The notes under the pieces are model-generated. The model was not told the DNA's origin and searched no databases. It saw only the letters and a list, made by a program, of their open reading frames with translations. This document shows, in pieces, positions 58,111 through 64,000 of a stretch of DNA of 64,000 nt (position 1 is its first letter; the number at the start of each line of letters is the position of its first letter). The stretch covers positions 32,823,229 to 32,887,228 of the forward strand of contig CM049314.1 in the NCBI GenBank assembly GCA_026874595.1. Reading direction: 5' to 3'. Source of the DNA: Sipunculus nudus. Its lineage: Eukaryota > Annelida > Sipuncula > Golfingiida > Sipunculidae. The translations under genes were made by a program, and so were the position numbers.

Positions 58111-58700
58111 AAAAAGATACATATCTCATAACATTAATTCATACTGTAAGTATTATGTGTCCGTGGAATTGACGGAAATGTAACCCCGTTATTGTAATAA
58201 TTGCCCTAGCCTTTGTATAAGCCAGAGAGACAGACAGACAGACAAGCTCCCTTTAGCTAACACTAAAGACAGGCAGCTTGGTGCCCCAATTATGTTTCTG
58301 AATTTATGTAAGTAGCTGTTTTTGCCCTTAATTTAAAAAATCTGTTTTGTAAATAACGGTAGCACGAAATTATTGCCCGGCAATCAAATTTATCAGTTTG
58401 TCATAAAGGTTTTAAGTTACATTCTTTGTTCCTTAGGTGTTTGAAATTATTTGGGAGATTTAGCAAAGTTTTTATCGAAGCGCCTCTGTCAGAAATTACA
58501 CTGGTGAGGGTATTCAGCGGGTAAACTCGGCCCACGAAAAAACCGTCCTGGGCATACCCAACCGATGTGGCGCAATGTGTGTCATTTTGAAATTTTTCTC
58601 AACTGTTAAAACTCACGCACCTCGTGATTTCCTGCTGGATCAGGTTGGCGGCTGTGGTTTCTGATGCCTCAGCCAGCTGTTGTTTCCTTGAAAAGTACCA
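58111..58700. other. Unique sequence plus old duplication copy 2 right part
   Basis: 58605-58700 aligns with 55990-56120. The rest is unrecognised. Confidence 0.45.
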
Positions 58701-59590
58701 AATCATTCGGAATGTAATGCATCTGTCGAGGCGAGTGCTGTGGTCGAGACCCCGAGTTAAATGACGACACACGACATACATAATAAAATATTCATCATTA
58801 TTCAGAATGTTTCTTCGAACACCGCCTTGTTCTCCGTCCGTTGACCTATGAAAAGTGTATGCCGATTACAAAATCGTTCCAACAGATAAAACTCGTTTGT
58901 GTATGTGGCGTGGTGGAGCTTCGGAATTGAGAGTGCAGTGGCGTAGCCAGGATTTACCGAAAGGGGACTGCCGCGTCAGCTGTGGTCGTGGTGTGTGTGT
59001 GTGTGTGTGGGGGGGGGGGGGGGGCCAGATTTATAGTTTGTGACAAAACCTTTATTCTCTGCACTCGAGATGAACCTGATTTCTCGAGCGCTTACCTCCC
59101 TAAAAAAAAAAACTTGTCTCCAGTCTAAGTCCAGACTTGGGTCCAACATCAACAATTCGGTCTATTGAGTCCTTTTACCAGACACATAAAACCTTAAATC
59201 CAAAAGGCAAATTAATCACATATCATGCTTAGCATATACGGGTCCTTTCATCCTGAATGAATAAACAAAACATGTAATAAATAGACGGATTCTTATAAGA
59301 AGGGAGGGATGGTCAATGTAATTAACCCCCCCCCCCCCCCCCTTTTCAAAGATTAAAATGTATATACTGCAAATGAAATATATTAAAACATTGAATTGTT
59401 TACTATGAAATATTTTAACTAAACCTGGTTTAGAATTATCTTATATTGAAATAATACCTTATCTTCTTTACTTAATTTTGATATATTTGTAATGTGATTA
59501 CGTCTATATATTTGAAATGTGTCATACAGATACCAGTATATTTAAAATGTTAAATATGTGTGTGAGTGAGCGCGCGCGTCAACCACCCCC
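58701..59590 (+). repeat. Tandem duplication (~0.9 kb), unit 1
   Basis: Starts CATTCGGAATGTAATGCATC and matches 59591 onward at offset 889, falling to about 776 after 59130 because unit 1 has extra sequence, including (GT)n and G16 at 58990-59024. It contains the end CAGTGGCGTAGCCAGG (58936-58951) and an inverted family member with C17 at 59326-59342. Confidence 0.88.
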
Positions 59591-60521
59591 ATTATTCGGA
59601 ATGTAATGCATCTTTCGAGGCGAGTGCTGTGGTCGAGACCCCGAGTTAAATCACGATAAACATAATAAAATATTCATCATTATTAAGAATGTTTCTTCGA
59701 ACCACGCCTGGTTCTCTGTCCGTTGGCCTGTGAAAAAAGTATGCCGGTAACAAAATCGTTCCAACGGATAAAACTCATTTGTGTATGTGGCGTGGTGGAG
59801 CTTCGGAATTGAGTCTAGTGGCGTAGCCAGGATTTACCGGAAGGGGACTGCCGCGTCAGCTGTGGTCGTGGGGCAGATTCCCGCTGGCCATATATATAAA
59901 TACAAGTCCAGACTCGGGTCCAACATCATCTATTCGGTCTATTGAGTCCTTTTACCAGGCACATAAAACCTTAAATCCAAAAGGCAAATTAATCACATAT
60001 CATACTTAGCATATACGGGTCCTTTCATCCTGAATGAATAAACAAAACATGTAATAAATAGACGGATTCTTATAAGAAGGGAGGGATGGTCAATGTAATT
60101 ATCCCTCCCCCTATTCAGAGATTAATATGTATATATTGCAAATGAAATATATTTATACATTGAATTGTTTATTATGAAATATTTTATCTAAACCTGGTTT
60201 TGAATTAAATTATATTTGAGACAATACTTCATCTTCTATATTTAATTTTGATATATTTGAAATGTGATTCAGTATATATATTTGAAATGTGTCACACAGA
60301 TACCAATATATTTGAAATGTTAAATATCTGTGTGAGTGCGCGGTTTTGAATTAACATATATTTGAAACAATATCTTATCTTCTATATACTTAATTTTGAT
60401 ATATTTGACATGTGATTTAATATATATATTTAAAATGTGTCATACAGATACCGATATATTCGAAATGGTAAATATGTGTGCGTGCGCGCGCGCGCGTCAA
60501 CCCCCCCCCCCCCCCCCCCCC
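59591..60521 (+). repeat. Tandem duplication, unit 2, with nested 146 bp repeat
   Basis: High identity to unit 1. Its last part is itself doubled: GGTTTTGAATTA starts at 60196 and again at 60342, 146 bp apart. It ends in a (GC)n and C21 tract (60501-60521). Confidence 0.88.
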
Positions 60522-63027
60522 GCAGAAAAATTGAAGCCACTCCTCTCATCTTAATTTTGCGGAGGGCATTACCAAAGTCCACACATATACTTAGTTAACT
60601 GAGAGACGAAATCCTCTAATGCATCAGGAGGACATTTCATAGGCTCTTCTTAAAATATGACATTTTAACGGGGAACGTTTCATTAGCCCGATGAATCTTC
60701 AGGCATTCACACTTGATCTCCTCGAAGACACGCCGCTGCGTAATTTTCCATATACATGTATATGTGACCTGTCACCTGAGTACTGAGTACTGTATTGAAC
60801 AATAAAAGCATTTGATCTCATTAATTTTTGAAGTATCAGTGGATTTGTCTTTGTTGAATCTTTCATATTTTTGGAAATCTAAGAAATACAAAAATGTATC
60901 AATTACATTTAACATTTCAGACAATCAGGAATAATGACTTTCAAATTATTCTGAAAATGTATATATCCATGAACATATCTTCAGTTTCGTTGCTTTCCAC
61001 AACGTTTCATTTCTGTATACCAAAACAGTCTTAGTCTTTTGAATTTCAAAGAAATCAGTACCGCAACATATATGATACTTATATGAACAGATTATATATG
61101 AATATATGTATATATATATATATATTACATATATAAGTATATTCAATGCTAGTTTTGACACAAATAAGACAAATTTACGCAACTAGAAACGTTCTTTATT
61201 AAAACAAACACACGCTGCATATCTATATAAAAATCTGAATACTATTTATAAGTAGAAATGCCGGACAAGTGAAGTTAAAAAAACATCACACAGCGGGCAG
61301 TATAAATCACCATGACAATCACGTTATATTCATCACAAGTAATCCCTGATTCGTTCACTAATACCTTTTTTAAATTTTGAAAATCGTTCATAACTACATG
61401 CCCAAGCCTATCTAACAGCCACCACCACTAAATATAGTATACATTATCACATTGTACTCCGATTATACAGTCTGCACTGATCACCAAATTTGTTAAGTTT
61501 TTTTTTTTTCTTATTCTGTGTAATCAGTCAATAGAAAACGTACATTTCTCTACACTTGTATAACCATATAATGTAATTCAACTACATGCCTTTCCTGGTT
61601 TATTTGACCAGTTATCAGGTAATAAAACCGACGTTTTCCAGGTATCATACTAAGGTTTTGTTATATGATTTATTCAATCTTGAAGGAAATGAAAAATACA
61701 AGTATGTATAATATTTGAATTTTGAATAAGCTTTTTCAGCCAGGCTTCACAATGTAGGAAATAAGATGAAATCACGCCATATCACGAGTACAAGGTTAGC
61801 TGTAAAATGAGGTTTGGAAGTTATGCTTCAAGGCTACATCTTTTTCTCCGTATCATGCCCGTCCATGACTCAGTGATATGAAGTTTTATTACGGCTGTGG
61901 CAGGAAGCCTTCGAAAAATTTCAGTCATCGTATAAAAAACAAAGTGCTCTCATGAATATTGGCATATAAAAACTGATATACTGCCAGCTTATGGAAGAAT
62001 TCTAAGTTATGGGCTACAAAAAAGATGACCAACGAAGAAACACAGCCAAAAATATGCGAATTAACAACCAAAACAGTGAGGAAGACGGAGTCACGAAGTC
62101 ACAAAAAGTGATGACTTGTGGTTTTGGAAATCAAAATAAAAAAAATTATAAAAACATAACAAAGCTTTTTAGCTGATCCATATTGCGGCTATGAATGTTT
62201 TCGCTTTCATTTGGTTTAAAAGCCTGGTCTCCGGTTTGTTCATATGTGAACATGAAAATATTTTAAGGATTACTTCATGCAATAACACTTAATACCTAAT
62301 CTCCGAAAATTTAACTGAAATCGCCCAAATTATGACTTTTAATTTCTTTGACCACTCACTTTCTAGGATTGTAAAATGACCAATGGGTCATATGAATTCC
62401 AAAAATGTGGGCAGAAGTCCTGATTACGCTTGAAAATTGTCCCAAGGTGCTTTAATTGGGTTTAAAATGTAAAAAAAACTCAACATTTTGCCTAAATTGC
62501 CTTTAGTAGGATTATATTTTGTGTTCGGGAGGGGACCGGTGACCCCCCCCCCCCCCCCCATAAATGCCATATTGTCACGGCCTAGGAGGCTGAAACATGT
62601 GGTCATACAGCTGCTTGGACAGACAGACGTACTGACGACGTCCTGCGGTATCATGGGAGCGTGTTTTCGGTGTTATTACCGCCTGATGGCCATTATGTCC
62701 GTCTAGAAAACCCAATAATGACACATTTCTGTTAAAAATAGAATGCTGCGTGTCAGTTATGGACCGACACGCGGGCGAAGACAGATGGGTGCGCTGCCTG
62801 GCCGAAAAACATTTTGACGTCTTGCATTATTCATATCACAATGAAGAAGCCTCTGAAAATATGAACATGCATAATGTTGGCGTGTGTGATATTAGCTAAA
62901 AGTAAACATAGCACTAACAGTGGGCAAAGTGATTCATAACATATCTACAAAATATATATATATATCCACGCAGTTATGCGTGCACTGGCATAGGGGAACT
63001 TGATTATTGATTATAAGGTCATTTAAA

Positions 63028-63028
<1 letters not shown>
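60522..63028. other. AT-rich unique sequence, nothing recognised
   Basis: TTGAAGCCACT at 60531-60541 may be the right end of the element starting at 59817. A C17 tract lies at 62543-62559. No gene supported. Confidence 0.5.
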
Positions 63029-63087
<59 letters not shown>

Positions 63088-63088
63088 A
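63029..63088. repeat. (TA)n microsatellite
   Basis: TA run. The flanking ACGCA..TGTGCACGCACTGGCA also occurs upstream at about 62970-62992 after a shorter TA run, an imperfect ~120 bp duplication. Confidence 0.9.
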
Positions 63089-64000
63089 CGCATGTGTGCA
63101 CGCACTGGCACAGGTGATTTCGTTTGCGTGCCTACATGAATTTATCCCACGCTGTCCCAGGTGTAATGTTTTATTAATAGCCTATTAACTGAGACGGTCC
63201 ATCCCTCTTCCCTCCCGCCAAGTGTCATGTCTCTGCCCTCGCTTTCCGGACCAAGTGGGACGGAAACTTGTACAGATGTTATGAGATGAAGGGCCTCGTC
63301 TCCCATCATTTATAAAGCTAACATGTGAAAAAAGTGACACTCTTCATTGGAAGCACGCCTCTGTTTTGGAAAGTTTTAAAACTCTGTGATTCTGTATAAC
63401 GTTAGCTAATACTTGTTTAAACTTGTGACGTAGGCGTATATCAATGCGTATCAAACGCATGTTTGGCTATAACGCCCAATAAAAACTTACCCAGTTATGG
63501 TTACGTGTAAACATCTGATAACAACAAAAGCGTGCTTACTTTCAAATCCTGCCAATGTTGTCTGATTTAACTTAATCACCACTTTTCTGCACTATTTGCA
63601 AATTCAGACACATTTAAAGAAAAATATCATAGAATTCTTATTTATCAAATTCAACAAATATGACATTCATAAATATCTATTGTTTTGCTTATGTCTATAA
63701 TACATTCAAGCTCACCCAAAATGGCTTTCCGTTCATGTGCTTTCTACAGTCATAGATATCCGTGTATAACCGTGATTTGGTATAAATAATATTTTTTTGC
63801 GAACTCATATAAATAATACCAAAAATAAATGAACACAAAAACAATGGCACAACCCTTAACAAAATTGACAAACTCAGTGCTGAAATTTGAATATACAGAA
63901 GAACATTTTCCCACATACATAAACATGCAATTAAACATAAATTCCACAGAAGCTATTAGATCATTCTCTTGAGGTAAGATAGTTCTAACCATCTTAATTA
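63089..64000. other. Unique sequence, nothing recognised
   Basis: Two overlapping minus frames (63695-63992) are AT-rich and without domains. Confidence 0.5.

Overview
This 64 kb window looks like gene-poor, repeat-dense nuclear DNA from a marine invertebrate. A lophotrochozoan, most likely a bivalve mollusc, is my best guess, from the style of the repeats: long tandem cores linked to terminal hairpins, many (TA)n, (GA)n and poly-G tracts, and short inverted-repeat elements. That assignment is inference; no gene in the window fixes the taxon. I could not support any protein-coding gene. The open frames are 60-165 codons long, most fall inside repeats or microsatellites, and where a frame can be compared between two duplicated copies it is frameshifted or its changes mostly alter amino acids.

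Layout. (1) 1-8700 is a composite repeat domain. Its ~148 bp monomers, each with a nested inverted repeat, are organised in higher-order blocks repeating at about 2.45 and 2.62 kb. Between monomer runs are linkers and tails carrying matches to three regulatory motifs: CTCF-like, RFX X-box-like, and AGGTCA nuclear-receptor half-sites in tandem. Four ~330 bp repeats, an array of TGCTTGCCGG hairpins and a short minisatellite close the domain; the same hairpin opens the window. (2) 8700-11437 is mostly unique AT-rich DNA with (TA)n runs and a 21 bp minisatellite. (3) 11438-20742 is a direct tandem duplication of a ~4.6 kb unit. Most of it has diverged by several percent or more, but one 410 bp core differs at only two positions. 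Each copy carries a tRNA-like segment. (4) 20743-47828 is mainly unrecognised sequence with scattered elements: an inverted pair of ~0.95 kb repeats 13.6 kb apart, inverted-repeat elements carrying (TA)n and poly-G/C, a three-unit ~230 bp array, a TTAA-bounded element and two members of a dispersed repeat. (5) 47829-50370 is a second composite array: three ~265 bp units, then four units of exactly 339 bp, then a GGACAGT-rich tail and a hairpin. Its plan mirrors region 1. (6) 50371-64000 holds further inverted-repeat elements, one with 25 bp perfect ends, an old ~2.5 kb tandem duplication and a younger ~0.9 kb tandem duplication, then unrecognised AT-rich sequence to the end.

The features that most repay a second look are the regulatory-motif-bearing tandem arrays and the 410 bp core held nearly identical within a diverged duplication. 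All identities were judged by eye.
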